This document shows positions 34,961-47,000 of a DNA stretch of 64,000 nt, piece after piece. Position numbers and translations under genes: made by a program. The stretch lies in NCBI GenBank assembly GCA_019155185.1, contig CM032817.1:9134034-9198033 (forward strand), in the 5' to 3' direction. The notes beneath the pieces are model-generated. The model had not been told where the DNA came from and made no database searches. It worked only from the letters and a program-made list of their open reading frames with translations. This DNA comes from Beaufortia kweichowensis. Taxonomy: Eukaryota > Chordata > Actinopteri > Cypriniformes > Gastromyzontidae. Position 1 is the first letter of the stretch; the number at the start of each line of letters is the position of its first letter.

Positions 34961-37001
34961 ATAATTAATCAGCATTCACGTTCAAGTGGTGTGTGCGCCC
35001 CCATGTGTACTGAGTGAGTCATTACAACTGATGGCATGGATATAAAATAGAAGAGAATTTTAATTTATTAAATACACAAAACGCGATTTGTCTAGAAACA
35101 ATAGATTGTGTATCATGCAAAACCCCAAAGTGTATCAGGCATGACAAATAATTTATTCTGTGCATAATAATATGCATGTAACGTTGATGCAAATGTCATT
35201 TTAAATGCATATGCGGTTAAAAACTAACGTTATGATGTCATTACGTTGTCACAACACACGATGGCGCACTCACGCAAGCAATGAACAAAGCTTAAAAAAA
35301 CAAGCAAAAACATTTTTTTCTCTAAGTATATGCAATCGCAGCGCAACTCCGCGCAATGCCATTGCAACAAAAGAGTAAATGCATTGAGCTTTTTGTAGGT
35401 GACATCGGTGGTCGTTAAAGCTTATCAGCATGAATGACACTGTCTGTAAATAATTCTTGTATTTTTATTTAGTTTTAAAGGGACCTGTAAGTTATTTTGT
35501 CGGGATCAATTCACCTGACAAATTCTGTCTAGAAGGTCACATGTAGACAAAAAGTGTTAGCCAAAAATCAGTCCATCTTATTTAAGAAATGAAAAACACA
35601 TTTAACTGACACCTCAAATGGCCATTCTGCATTCTCTCCATATACTTTCTATGCCATATGTTTTCCTGCCAGCAATGTCATCACTGGCACACATGAACAG
35701 CATCTTTACTACTAAGCATCCAGTTTTGTGCCGGCTTTTATAATCGCTGTCATCATTTAGGCTTTGTAGATTTGTTCAGATGATGCTGGCATATGGCATA
35801 AAGTTAGGGTCTGATTCTGTGGGATTATGTAAACATCCAGTCTCTGTGTCTGACAGAACAGAAACATAACAGAGGTGAGATAAAGACAAGAGCTCTAGAA
35901 CTCTGTGATGATCCCCAGTTACACAAGGAGAGCCCAGGCGCCAGAGAAAGAGCGAGAGACTTAAAGAGAAAATGAGCATCAGAGTGAGAGACAGAAAGAA
36001 GATGCCACCCATACCAAAGATCCCAACTTGCAAACAGCCGCTAATGAAAACAATCTGCTGTGCCGCCCAAAGTCTCTCTCTCTTTTCCACTTCACACGCT
36101 GTACACAAAGAAAAACAAAAACACAAATATGAAGGAAAGCTCTTAAAGATCCTATTAAATCACTCCATGTCTATAAGCTTTGTAACCATCTATATGTTGG
36201 TGTACTCATAAAAGTCGACTAAATTAACTTTTACACATTTAAAATTTACAGCTCACTTCTGGGAAAACAGACTCAAATTATAAATGACTCATCTCACATG
36301 TGTTCCTCCCCTGATACCATCTGACTAATTGACTACCAAGGTAGATAGAAATAGTCACCAGGACTTTAATAACACAGCATCAAACAATCATACAGGAAGC
36401 AGCTTTCTTGCTGTGAATTCACAGCACTTATAATAACCGAAGTGTTCACAAGTCTGTAAAACTCTCTACTTTCCGATTGAGTCACGCATACTGTAAATGC
36501 CCGCTCCTCACACACACAGACATCGGCATGTGGTTCAGTGTATGCTGGAAATGAAGGGGAGGGGTCAGCCGACAGGAACTCTACACGTGCTACAGTCCAG
36601 CTGTGTTTCCCAGGGTGCTTTGCGTTAGCCGCTGGGAGATCAATGGTGAGGCGGTCCTGACAGATCTGTGTGCTGAGGTGTCTGAGATCAGCCTGCTGTA
36701 TATCATTAAAACTGCAGCGTCTCTCCGTAACGCTGTCTGTGACTAACACAGATAGCAGGCTGACTCCCAAATCAAAGACATGTGGGCTCCACATACACAA
36801 TGCCTCTCACCCCTTATACTCCCTCTCTCTTCATCATTTCCACATCATGTTGCTTTCTTTCACTCACATTCCTGACGTTCCAACTGTGCACTCTTGAAAT
36901 TTCATAATTTTCTTTCTTTTTTTATCAGTCTGTTCTCTTATTTTGTGTTTTGCCCATTACACTTTCCTCTCTCCTTCTACTTTCTGAATGCTTGTTTTCA
37001 A

Positions 37002-37002
<1 letters not shown>

Positions 37003-37037
<35 letters not shown>

Positions 37038-37039
37038 CC
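37003..37039. repeat. (CT)n microsatellite
   Basis: An almost pure CT run with one interruption near 37020. Confidence 0.9.
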
Positions 37040-39559
37040 CCTCATTTTCCACCCTCTTTTACATGCTTAAGATTCTTAAAAAGATAAAAGTAGTACTTTA
37101 ATATTACATTAAGGGCAAAATGTATATAAATTTGCTGATTTTATATTTATAGACAATTAAATTGTATTTAAAATGATTTCTGGATCTGTGAGTTCTATTC
37201 AAAGGTACCATGTTAAACAGTGTACACACAGCTTTTGGTGGTATATACGGTACGCAGCACCAGATACAGGGTCTGTGCCGCCTTTGCAACAGCATATTTG
37301 TCTCTGTATCCCTCTCGCAAGCTGGAAGAGGATGACTCATGCACGCGGTTCTCATTGTGAAAGTGAACGCATGTCTCTCGCTCGCTCGCTCTCTCTCTCC
37401 TCTGAGCCCATATGGCTTTCTACACTGACTGCTCAGGAAACCAGACACAGGCCAAACTGGCCACACATCAGTCACTCTCTCTCTCCTGTGACGCACATAT
37501 CCTCTCTCTTTCTCTCTCCGCCTTTCCCTCCATCAATTTGTTCCCAGTAAGAAGTCTGATAGGACTTGGTGTAGTGTGGAGAACCAGCAGGGAATCTGTT
37601 ATAAAAGCACGGGGGCTGTTCGAGCTACTTTATTCTTTAATAAATAGATGAACGCAGCAGTCAGAGGCATGAGGCTGGAGAGGCCGTGTGTCTGCTGGGT
37701 TTCTGAAGTGGGGGTGGGAGAGAACGTAAGGGGGGGATTTATCGACAGCCGCTTCTCATTGGCACGGGATGGGTTTGAGCCGGTGCGGTTGGGGACGTGG
37801 CATGTGTTATTGATTTGTGGTGTTGTACAAGGACCAATGGTGTTGTGGCACTGTAGGAGTTTGGGGTTTGTGCTTGCTTTTCTTAATAAAAGCAAAATAA
37901 AATGATTGCATGAAAATCATTGGCTCTTTTAAAATCATGTTCAACAACACTGACAACTATAAAAAATAAGCTTATTAAATGATTTAACGTTTACATGCAA
38001 TGCAACATATTTGCCTTTAAAGGTTTGCCTTTACCTTCAACATTATCCTAATATTAAGATTGCATGTGCGAGATGTGTGACAATATTAATCACAGTCTTG
38101 CTCATTTCCGACTGTGCCCTTTGAGCTATGCACCTCACCCTAGCATTCTCCAGCGGTTACAATTAGACAGTCAGTCAGTCGCAGTGGGTAAAAAAGCACT
38201 GACTAAATGGTAAACAGCTAGACAACTAAAAGGCTTCATCCACTTAGGTTCAAACTAGAAGTCATCTGAGCGTGCATCTGATGCATCTTTGGATAGACTG
38301 ACCTGTACCCTCAGCAAAAAGTATAAATAAAAAATATCTCCATTTTTCTCTTTGTATATCTCTCTCTCACTCTTATCACAGCAGAAGACAGGCGGGCTCG
38401 TTCCCTCCTCGGGCAGCTTGGAGGCCATCGCCAGCCCGGGCACAGTGCCCACTCCAGTCCTGGCAAGCTGACAGGCCGCTGGCTGCCCATCAGTCCTCCT
38501 TAGCTGCCCCAGAAAGCCTCCACCGTTCCACCACCTCCTCCTCTCCTCCCTCTCCCCAGCCTCCCGCTCGCAATCCAGGGACCACAGACTGAACGGCCCT
38601 CAGAAACGCTGCAGGCCCAAAATGGATACAAACAGGACCGACAATTGCATTCTGCTGCTGTTTGGATGCATCCAAGAGAGACTGAAATGCAATGCATACA
38701 TGCACACTTATACATGCAGAAAGAGAGATGGAGAGAGAAAAGGGATAAGGAGACAAGTCTTTAAACGTGACCACACATACAAACACGCTGGAGAGGTCGG
38801 AGTCTCCACAGTCTCGGCCTGATTAAAACTCCCAGCACAGCCTCCCACTCCCTCTGGATTGATTAACCTGACCTGTATCGGATCAACCCCTCGGGACAGG
38901 AACACAGCCCACTTTTCTGAAGTGGATGAGTATGGGGTGGGAGAAGAGAAAGTAGATGGGAAAGACGTACCATACAACAAGAAAAGAGAAACCAGACCAG
39001 ACTTGCAGGTCAGCACATCAGCGGTACAATGCCAGCGTGCTAATCCTCGCTTTCATGTTCTGCGCTTCCTGCCCTTTATGCCCAGATCTTGGTTTTCCGT
39101 TTTCAAACACAATACACCTTGTAATGTTTAATTCAAATGCAAACGACGCATTTTCTGCGGGAACGTATCAATTATTTAGGTTTTCATTATTGCGATTATG
39201 AGGGGAGCACAGCTGTGCGGTGTGCTGTCAGCATACGGCTGTCTCTGAGTCCCAGTGCAGAGACAAACAGCTTGACTTTCTTCTCCACAATCAACACTCT
39301 CTAAAAGAGATACTCTCTGACAGCTATGAACTTAAAATAAACCAGCGCACACACACAAATATATGCTACTGTACAATAGGATTTAGTCCCTTAAACAATA
39401 GTCTGATTTACAAAAATAGCAAAATAGTCTGTAATGTTCATTTAAAAGACTGAAACTCAAAAGACGCTCAACTGTCTTTTTCACAAGCTTGCTTCTTTGT
39501 ACAGATAGTTTTGAGGAATGATATCTTCCTAAATATTACAGGACTGCAACTCAAAATAA

Positions 39560-40120
39560 ATGTGACATTGTTTTACAAAAAAGAAAAAAACAACAAGTAA
39601 TGTGTTTGCAAATATATTCAACCCACAATCATTTGCAGAACCATTGCAACAACAAATGAGCTGATTAATGTTGAGTACTATCATTTTAAAAACAACAACG
39701 TTTTGGGTTTTGCAGAACTAAAACTCAGCTTGCAGATTTGTTCTTGCAGTATGTCTCTGTATGTTTTGCACCACCCATTCATTCTTGTATTTTAACAAGC
39801 CGCCCAGACCCTGCTTTAAAAAACAGCCCTACAACATGATGTTATTACCAGCATACTTCACAGTAGGCTTTGTGTCTCTGAGGTGTGGGCAGCGTTAGAT
39901 TTACACCACACATACTGGTTTGAATTCTGGTTAAAAAGCTCTATCCTGGCTTCATCTAACCACAAAGTCTTTTCCCACATCGCAACTGGGTTACAATTAT
40001 GTTTATTCTATAAACTCAAGTTCTGCTTTCACATGTTTTTTTTTACTTTTTAAAAACTTTTTAACTTTGTCGTTTTGCTTGTGTGTACCAATAGTTTTGA
40101 GGAATTATTTCTTCTAAAAA
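39560..40120 (-). pseudogene. Decayed Tc1/mariner transposase remnant
   Basis: On the minus strand the stretch 39990-39870 reads MWEKTLWLDEARIELFNQNS and continues NQYVWCKSNAAH. This matches the Tc1-type catalytic region around the second acidic residue (pattern W-x-D-E-x-x-I-E-L-F, then YVWRKP-like). An in-frame stop follows after TQSLL, and further downstream the match drifts out of frame, so no intact transposase exists. The ends are approximate; I did not identify clear terminal repeats. It is an old DNA-transposon fossil in the wnt5b-fbxl14 spacer. Confidence 0.75.
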
Positions 40121-40305
40121 ATTAAAATAACAGCAGGTTCACCTGAATAATAATTCCTACACTAAGGCGCTGCATTTTAAAATGTATTTATTAATTATAA
40201 AGTGCAAGTATACTGCTTCATTACATCTACAAACAGCAAATTTAGTTTTTTATTTTATAAACTGTAATCACATAAAAAACAACAGTAACATAATTATGAT
40301 GTGTT

Positions 40306-40425
40306 CTCAATTTGTAGAACATTGTGTTAGCAGTGCAAATGTTGTGGTTTTGATTCCCAGGGAACACAAATACTAATGACAACCATATCCCATACTTTAA
40401 ATAAAAGCATCTTCCAAATATGTAA
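40306..40425 (+). mobile_element. tRNA-derived SINE remnant
   Basis: It has a tRNA-like start (tagaacattgtgttagcagt), a box B-like GGTTTTGATTCCC, gggaacacaaatactaatga, and a decayed tail actttaaataaaagcatctt then ccaaatatgtaaa. It is the same family type as the copies at 34840 and 55131. Confidence 0.75.
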
Positions 40426-41156
40426 AAAAAAAATTCACTTTTAGCCATTAGAAATGAAAGAGTAATTATTACAATTATGATAACTTTAATAATTTTAAAC
40501 CTTTATATAAAAAGCAACAATATATATTCAAAAACATGATGATAAGACTGGAAGTAAAGCAGGACTCTTTACCGTCTCATGACATCACCACTAAAACTTG
40601 CGAGCAGCAGCTTCTCCTCGTGGGTGTGACATCTGACTTCTTGTGGTACTAGGTCTCAAAGCCCCTGTAGGCTTTGCTAGCTGGGTGGCTGGTGTGTATA
40701 AATTCTGCAGCCAGAACCTGCCCTTGAGTCACACAGTCGCTTGCAGAATGCTTTTCAATGTGTTCCTGATTCCTCCCTCCCTCTCTCCAGGTCTGGACAT
40801 GCAGCAGACTAATTCAGCAGACTAATTCGACCAACCCTCTCTTTATTCTTGCTTTGTTTCTTTAACCCTCTCTTTTTTTATTTCCCGCAGGTCCCAGGTG
40901 AGCAACGTGACCATTGTGGTCAAATGTGGGCAAATGGCCTGTTATTGTTGGTCATGCTATGAGAGAACTTGAGTTTGGTGTTTGTGTGCATGTGGAACGC
41001 GTTCCTTTCTGCCCTGTCAGTGTCCCTCTCCTCCAGCACATTAGCTGGAGCTGTTCCCCGCAACTGCTTTGATGGCGAGTGCCGCGGGGCTTCGATCTCT
41101 GTTTCGGGTTGTAATTACTCTCTGGAGGGGCCTCACCTGGCTGTGGGCTCCAGGCA

Positions 41157-41277
<121 letters not shown>

Positions 41278-44212
41278 GAAAGAAGAAAGATGGAGGAGAA
41301 AGGGAAAATTTGAAATGCTATAAGCTGTAAATAAAGGCTAAATGCATGAAAGGAATAATTGCATTAATTTCCATTTCAAACGTGTATCGTATTTTTTCAT
41401 CCAAGCAATGCAAAACATTTTTTAAATATCTTTACACAGCTATCTCTCATACAAAGGCACTCCATAGTGACCACAGACTATATTTACATTGTTTATTATA
41501 GGATTATTTTGACACTTTTGGTGCATGACAGTCATGGATACTGTAACCTATCAACTGTATAGAAATTAGCTGTTAAAAGATTATTTTTTTTAAATTAATG
41601 TGCTATGTGTTTTCCAGAAGAAATGAGGGTAAATCGTAATGGTGGTATTAACATTACAATGCTGTTCCGCTGTGAGAGTATTACATCATTGCCTGTTCTT
41701 CACAGAGGCACAGAAAGCATCAACTTCCTAGTGTTCCCCCTGTAGTACCGCAATGGGAGTACAGATCCTAGGGAGATTCGACCTGATTTGAATAGAGTAA
41801 TGTGGTTTCCTCTGCCGCAGAAGAAACTGTTGTCTGATTTTATGAAAAGCCCATTCAGCAGCCTGCATGTATGTGAGGTCTGTGCAAGTTACAGCTGCCA
41901 GAACCTTTCCTAAAACTGCCACTGTTCGCGAAAGAGAAAACAGATTGGAGTCATACATGCATTCGTGAAGCAGGAGAGAAAGAGAGAGAGAAACTACAAA
42001 GTAGCCTAAAATCTATTCATGAGGTGTCAGCTTTCAACAGCATGTTGACACATGCCTACGTCTCCTAGGAAACGGTTGCCCCAAGCGCAGTTATCAGCGC
42101 AGTTCTGTGGCATGCAATTATCCAATTATCCCCCCTGAATCAGCACATCAAATCACATGACACATTTTTTTGCTAAGTCCTACAACACCTTCGCATTTGC
42201 ATGTAGCACTGGTCCTTCCAGTTCTCGCTGTCTCCCGGCTATGTTTTCACTTTCTTTTATCGCTTGTTTTTTATTTGTCCGTTGCAAGATGGTAATGTCT
42301 TTACTTTCGTCCTGTTTGTGTGTTTTGTGTGCCACGGTTTAATTTAGCCTGAATGATCACAAAGTGTAAAATTAATACTTCAAACTCTCTGCGGCGAGTG
42401 CGTCTTTATTAATTGTTAGCTTTCCCCTGCTTTCTAAATCACACCCCTCCCTCTCCCTTTTCTCACTTTCTCTCTCTCTCCATCACTCGTCCCCTCCTCC
42501 CTCTCTCTCTGCTTATTTCCAGGAGCAGCTTGAGTCCTGCTTTTGGCTCTGCGGGCCTGCTTTGAGCGCCTCTGACTCACAGCAGTGTGGTTCTGGAGCG
42601 GTCCTCCTCTCTGGCGGTGAGGACGGCTGGAGGAGCCAGGGAGAGGGCCGCTGTCACAGACCTCTCACCCCATTGCATGCTGGGCATCGGGGCTCAGCGC
42701 ACATTCAGAGCCCTTCATCTGTCCACTATACAAAACTAGGACCTGCCTGTCAATGAGTGCATGAAGCCAATGCGAAACGGCATTCTAAATCTATTTTACT
42801 TGTGCAGTCTGATGTATTTTTAAAACAGGATATTATAGATAGTGTCAAATAGTATATTCAAACAATGTGGGTCTAAATTTCAGCTATGGGAATTGATTGA
42901 ATTGTAAAAACTGGGTGTTACATAGCAAAATAGAGTAAAGCGGTGGGAGGGGTGGGCTGAAAAATATAAGGGATTGGTGATGAAAAGATTATGGAAAAAT
43001 TATTGGTTTAAAGATTGGAAAAATGTGCCCAATAATTCAAGCCAAAAATTTAAAAAAAATTTGTGTTAATAAAGTAAAATTTCTGTTGGCCTTGAAAAAT
43101 CAAGCACTGCAAATAACTGGACATGAAATTTGTTCATTACACAAATGAATCACTGAAGAGGAAGGCGGGGGGAGAAAAGTGACATTTGCTGAAGAGAGAG
43201 AGAGACATGTGGTGAGGTTGAGAGACGCGAGACAGAAAGAGAGACAGAGAGAAATGAAGCAGGGAGGGTGGAACGTTGGACTTGTGCTGTCAGTTGTGCT
43301 GTATTGCATTTTCTTTTGTAAACACAACCGTTTGTGTGCTGCTTTCTCCTCGTTCTCACTGCTACACTCCAGTACCTTCTGCAAACGCTCCGTCATATCA
43401 GCTAACAATGCCAAAGCGCCCACAGAGGGGGGCCTGAGGCCCAAAGCCGGGTAAATATGCAAAAGGTGGAATAAAAACTACCTTACGTAAGACTGACGGG
43501 GACAACAAACTCCATTTTACAGAGCTGTTATTACGCTAAATGTTACACAGCCATTGCTGTTTGGGTTATATGAACGTTGTTGCTTTTAAGGTAATTAAAT
43601 GACAGGAAAAGTAATTAATTATGTAACTATGGTAATACAGTAGACCACAAATGCTGATTTTAATCTGCTGGACTGAATTTTGGAAAAACATTTAGAAGCA
43701 ACACAAAATATCACAATAAAAAAGATCATTCATGTAAATCTAATATTTTTTAATTTACATTAAATAAATTATGTAACACTATATTGTGAGAATGTATAGA
43801 TTAAATAGATAGATTAAACATTTATAAATGTTTTACTATAACTACAAAACATTCACATAACTTTTATTTCTACAAAGAGAGAAAATGTCAAATAAGTTTA
43901 TTCTGAAAAATAAAATTAAAGCAAAAACTACAAAAAAATAGGACCATCTGACTCGGTAGCTGAAGGGTTAAGGGTAAAGTGAACTGAATTGTAAGAAGTT
44001 GGTTTCCAGGGGAACTATTCTTACTGTTCCAGCTGAGTTGGGCCAAACCACTTTCGTTTCAAAAAGGGGGAGAGCAAGCACAGACAAGACGAATATCTGT
44101 GAAGATTGTTTTAATAAACATACACACAAACTAAAACGATACTTATAAACATCCGTGTTGTTGATATATAAGTTTAAGTCTCTTGTTTAACAACTTAGAG
44201 AGTTTTAGCGGG

Positions 44213-44722
44213 TTTAAATAGGCGTCTCTCCCCCGCGGCCGCTCTGTGCTGGCGGCCCTGCCAAGTCAGTTTGAAAAGATCAGACAAAGGCAGCAGGAAG
44301 CCCCTCGGCTTGGCAATGAGTGCGAGCGGAGCACAAACGCAAAGCGAAACCTCACTCTTTTATCTGATAGCGATCGAATCGGACTGAATTTATTTTCTCT
44401 TGAGGTTTGTTGCCGTTTTACACGTCTTTGAAAATGTACGACCGTCTGGATCCCCGGGTCGAGCGAAGACTATTATCCGAGCGCCAGACGGGCAGCAGCG
44501 CGGACTGACCGCCAGCGTTCCCCCCGGTTCAAGCTTCTCTTTTGAGGCTTTTTTCCCAATTTGAACCCTTACTGCGCCACAGAACGGATCACGTGGGACG
44601 GAGTTGATCGATTCACACAGTTAAATGTAAAAAGAAAGCGAGTCGAGGTCTTTTATAAGCCCCTTTTTCTCCGTTGGTGGGGGTTTACCGCCGTTTGTTT
44701 TCTAGAAGCGCGCGCGCGGAAG
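44213..44722 (+). promoter_or_regulatory. fbxl14: fbxl14 promoter and GC-rich leader with uORFs
   Basis: A TATA-like TTTAAATA at 44213-44220 is followed by a GC-rich block with a NotI-type GCGGCCGC, so transcription may begin near 44245. If so, the leader contains three upstream ORFs: 44316-44387 (23 aa), 44434-44508 (24 aa) and a bare start-stop ATG-TAA at 44625-44630, 93 nt before the main ATG. Just before the start codon is a (GC)n run, gaagcgcgcgcgcggaag. Confidence 0.55.
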
Positions 44723-45925
44723 ATGGAGACGCACATCTCATGCCTCTTTCCGGAGATATTAGCCATGATTTTCAGCTACTTGGACGTGAGGGACAAAGGC
44801 AGGGTGGCCCAAGTGTGCACGGCGTGGAGGGACGCGTCCTACCACAAGTCCGTGTGGAGGGGGGTGGAAGCCAAGCTGCATCTGAGGCGCGCGAACCCGT
44901 CTCTGTTTCCCAGCCTCCAGGCGCGGGGCATCAGGCGGGTGCAGATCCTCAGCCTGCGGCGCAGCCTCAGCTACGTCATCCAGGGGATGCCTAACATCGA
45001 AAGCTTGAATCTGAGCGGCTGCTATAACTTAACGGATAACGGCCTGGGTCACGCGTTCGTGCAGGAGATCCCTTCGCTGAGAGTCCTCAATCTGAGCCTT
45101 TGCAAACAGATTACGGATTCCAGTTTGGGCAGAATAGCCCAGTATCTGAAAAACTTGGAAGTGCTGGAACTGGGCGGCTGCAGCAACATCACGAACACTG
45201 GTTTGTTACTCATCGCGTGGGGTTTGCACAGACTCAAAAGTCTTAATTTGAGGAGCTGCCGGCACGTGTCAGACGTGGGCATCGGACATTTGGCCGGCAT
45301 GACCCGGAGCGCGGCGGAGGGCTGTCTGAATCTGGAATACCTGACTCTCCAGGACTGTCAAAAGTTGACGGATCTGTCCCTCAAGCACATCTCCAAGGGC
45401 CTGTCCAAGCTCAAAGTGCTCAACCTGAGTTTCTGCGGTGGGATCTCGGACGCCGGCATGATCCACCTCTCTCACATGACGAGCCTATGGAGCCTTAATT
45501 TGCGCTCGTGCGACAATATCAGCGACACGGGCATCATGCACCTCGCCATGGGGACGCTGAGACTCTCGGGGCTCGACGTGTCTTTTTGCGATAAGATAGG
45601 CGATCAGAGCTTGGCGTACATCGCGCAGGGCCTGTACCAGCTCAAGTCGCTGTCTCTGTGCTCTTGCCACATCAGCGACGATGGCATCAACAGGATGGTG
45701 CGCCAGATGCACGAGCTGAGGACGCTGAACATCGGCCAATGCGTGCGGATTACAGACAAAGGACTTGAGCTCATCGCCGATCACTTGACTCAACTGACCG
45801 GCATCGATCTGTATGGATGTACGAAAATCACAAAGAGGGGACTGGAGAGGATCACGCAGCTCCCCTGCCTTAAAGTTTTGAACCTGGGCCTTTGGCAGAT
45901 GACCGAAAGCGAAAAAGTGAGGTGA
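44723..45925 (+). CDS. fbxl14: F-box and leucine-rich repeat protein 14
   Basis: Substrate receptor of an SCF (Skp1-Cul1-F-box) ubiquitin ligase, orthologous to Drosophila Partner of paired. The vertebrate protein is known to target Snail/Slug and other bHLH or EMT regulators. It is one uninterrupted 400-aa frame. The F-box is at about residues 4-48 (CLFPEILAMIFSYLDVRDKG, then VCTAWRDASYHKSVWRGVEA). From about residue 90 to the end come AMN1-type cysteine-containing leucine-rich repeats (LNLSGCYNLTDNGL, LELGGCSNITNTGL, LNLSFCGGISDAGM). The open frame extends left of the ATG but has no earlier in-frame ATG, so METHISCLFPEIL is the start. It ends TESEKVR; the last codons GTG-AGG overlap a good splice donor (AAA|GTGAGG), so a spliced form with a longer tail is possible. 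Whether this is the a or b paralogue cannot be told. Confidence 0.95.
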   Translation: METHISCLFPEILAMIFSYLDVRDKGRVAQVCTAWRDASYHKSVWRGVEAKLHLRRANPSLFPSLQARGIRRVQILSLRRSLSYVIQGMPNIESLNLSGCYNLTDNGLGHAFVQEIPSLRVLNLSLCKQITDSSLGRIAQYLKNLEVLELGGCSNITNTGLLLIAWGLHRLKSLNLRSCRHVSDVGIGHLAGMTRSAAEGCLNLEYLTLQDCQKLTDLSLKHISKGLSKLKVLNLSFCGGISDAGMIHLSHMTSLWSLNLRSCDNISDTGIMHLAMGTLRLSGLDVSFCDKIGDQSLAYIAQGLYQLKSLSLCSCHISDDGINRMVRQMHELRTLNIGQCVRITDKGLELIADHLTQLTGIDLYGCTKITKRGLERITQLPCLKVLNLGLWQMTESEKVR

Positions 45926-47000
45926 AACTTTGCGAGATTCTGGAGGGAGGGGTTTTTTGGGGAGAGGGTTGAGGAGGAGGTGGGTGGATGGGGGACTTTT
46001 TATTTTTTTTAATAAAAAATAAAACATTCATACCGTTCCATAGTAATAAAAACAAGGTCTTATGCATCGGCAAAATGTTGAATGTTGTCAGCTATTATTA
46101 TTATTATTATTATTAACAGTCCAGTCAGTGTAAAAAACACTAAAAAGTTATTTTAACTTAACAAAACGCAATATTAAACCTCCTCCTCCCTAACTAAAAG
46201 ATATTTTGGCTACCTCGTTAGATGTATTATTTCTTGTTATTCTTAAGAAGAATGAAAATTGTGCCTAGAAATAACAATCCCCTCCCCCCATTATCTCATG
46301 TTTGGCTTGGGAAAAGCAAAAAAGACTGAAAGAATGGATGGATTCAAACTACCTTTGTTCATTTCCCCTCAAACAGCCAACAAAAGGAGTTTTAAGTAAA
46401 GGCTCGGCTCAAAACGAGTTTATGCAAAGACAGACGAAGATACTGGGTTTGTACACTAAAATCTTTTATATTTCAAATCTCTTTTAGTTTTGACTTAAGA
46501 TCAATTTTACAGGCCTGAAAGCCTTTAATTCCTGCTTGGAAGGAGGAAAGAGCTTCTGCTGATGTATTTATGCTTATGTAAGCAGATATTGTTTAATTCA
46601 TGGCTGTTATTCAGAGCGTCGTACTTCAAATTGAAGTGAATTTTGTCCCAGTAAAAACCCTCCTGTTTGCAATTCACTGACACCTTGTTTGCCTTTCCGA
46701 GGCTGTACGGGGCACTATCACGTTATAAAAACAACGTGTCCGTTTTAAATTTATTAATATTCAACGTTACATATAAAGGACATGTTGGAGCAATCGATTA
46801 CTTTTCTCGGGTAACACGCAAAATGTGTGTCAGGCCTGTATGTGTAACATGATGTATCGACCTGCAACATGTATCGAGTCCTGCTGAGAAGCTACTGTGT
46901 TCTAATGTACTGTAAATGTATTTGTAAAAAAGAATCCCGAATTAAGATGTTTTATATTCTTACAGTAAAAACATTAAAGCTGATATTTATATAAATAAAA
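45926..47000 (+). other. fbxl14: fbxl14 3' UTR with poly(A) signals
   Basis: It follows the stop codon. There is an early AATAAA at 46011-46016, and a late pair, ATTAAA at 46973-46978 and AATAAA at 46994-46999. It also holds a (TTA)n run at 46093-46115. Transcripts of about 0.1 and 1.1 kb 3' UTR are possible. If the donor at the end of the CDS is used, this would be intronic for that isoform. Confidence 0.55.
46093..46115. repeat. (TTA)n microsatellite
   Basis: Seven TTA units inside the presumed fbxl14 3' UTR. Confidence 0.9.

Noticed and set aside
43945..44060. Possible SINE fragment (ctcggtagctgaagg)
   Set aside because: The box A resemblance is weak and there is no box B or tail.
44561..44722. 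Upstream extension of the fbxl14 frame giving 454 codons
   Set aside because: It begins at a TTG and has no in-frame ATG before METHISC; the start at 44723 matches the family N-terminus.
45049..46027. Minus-strand frames of up to 180 codons across fbxl14
   Set aside because: They are antisense shadows of the GC-rich leucine-rich-repeat coding sequence.
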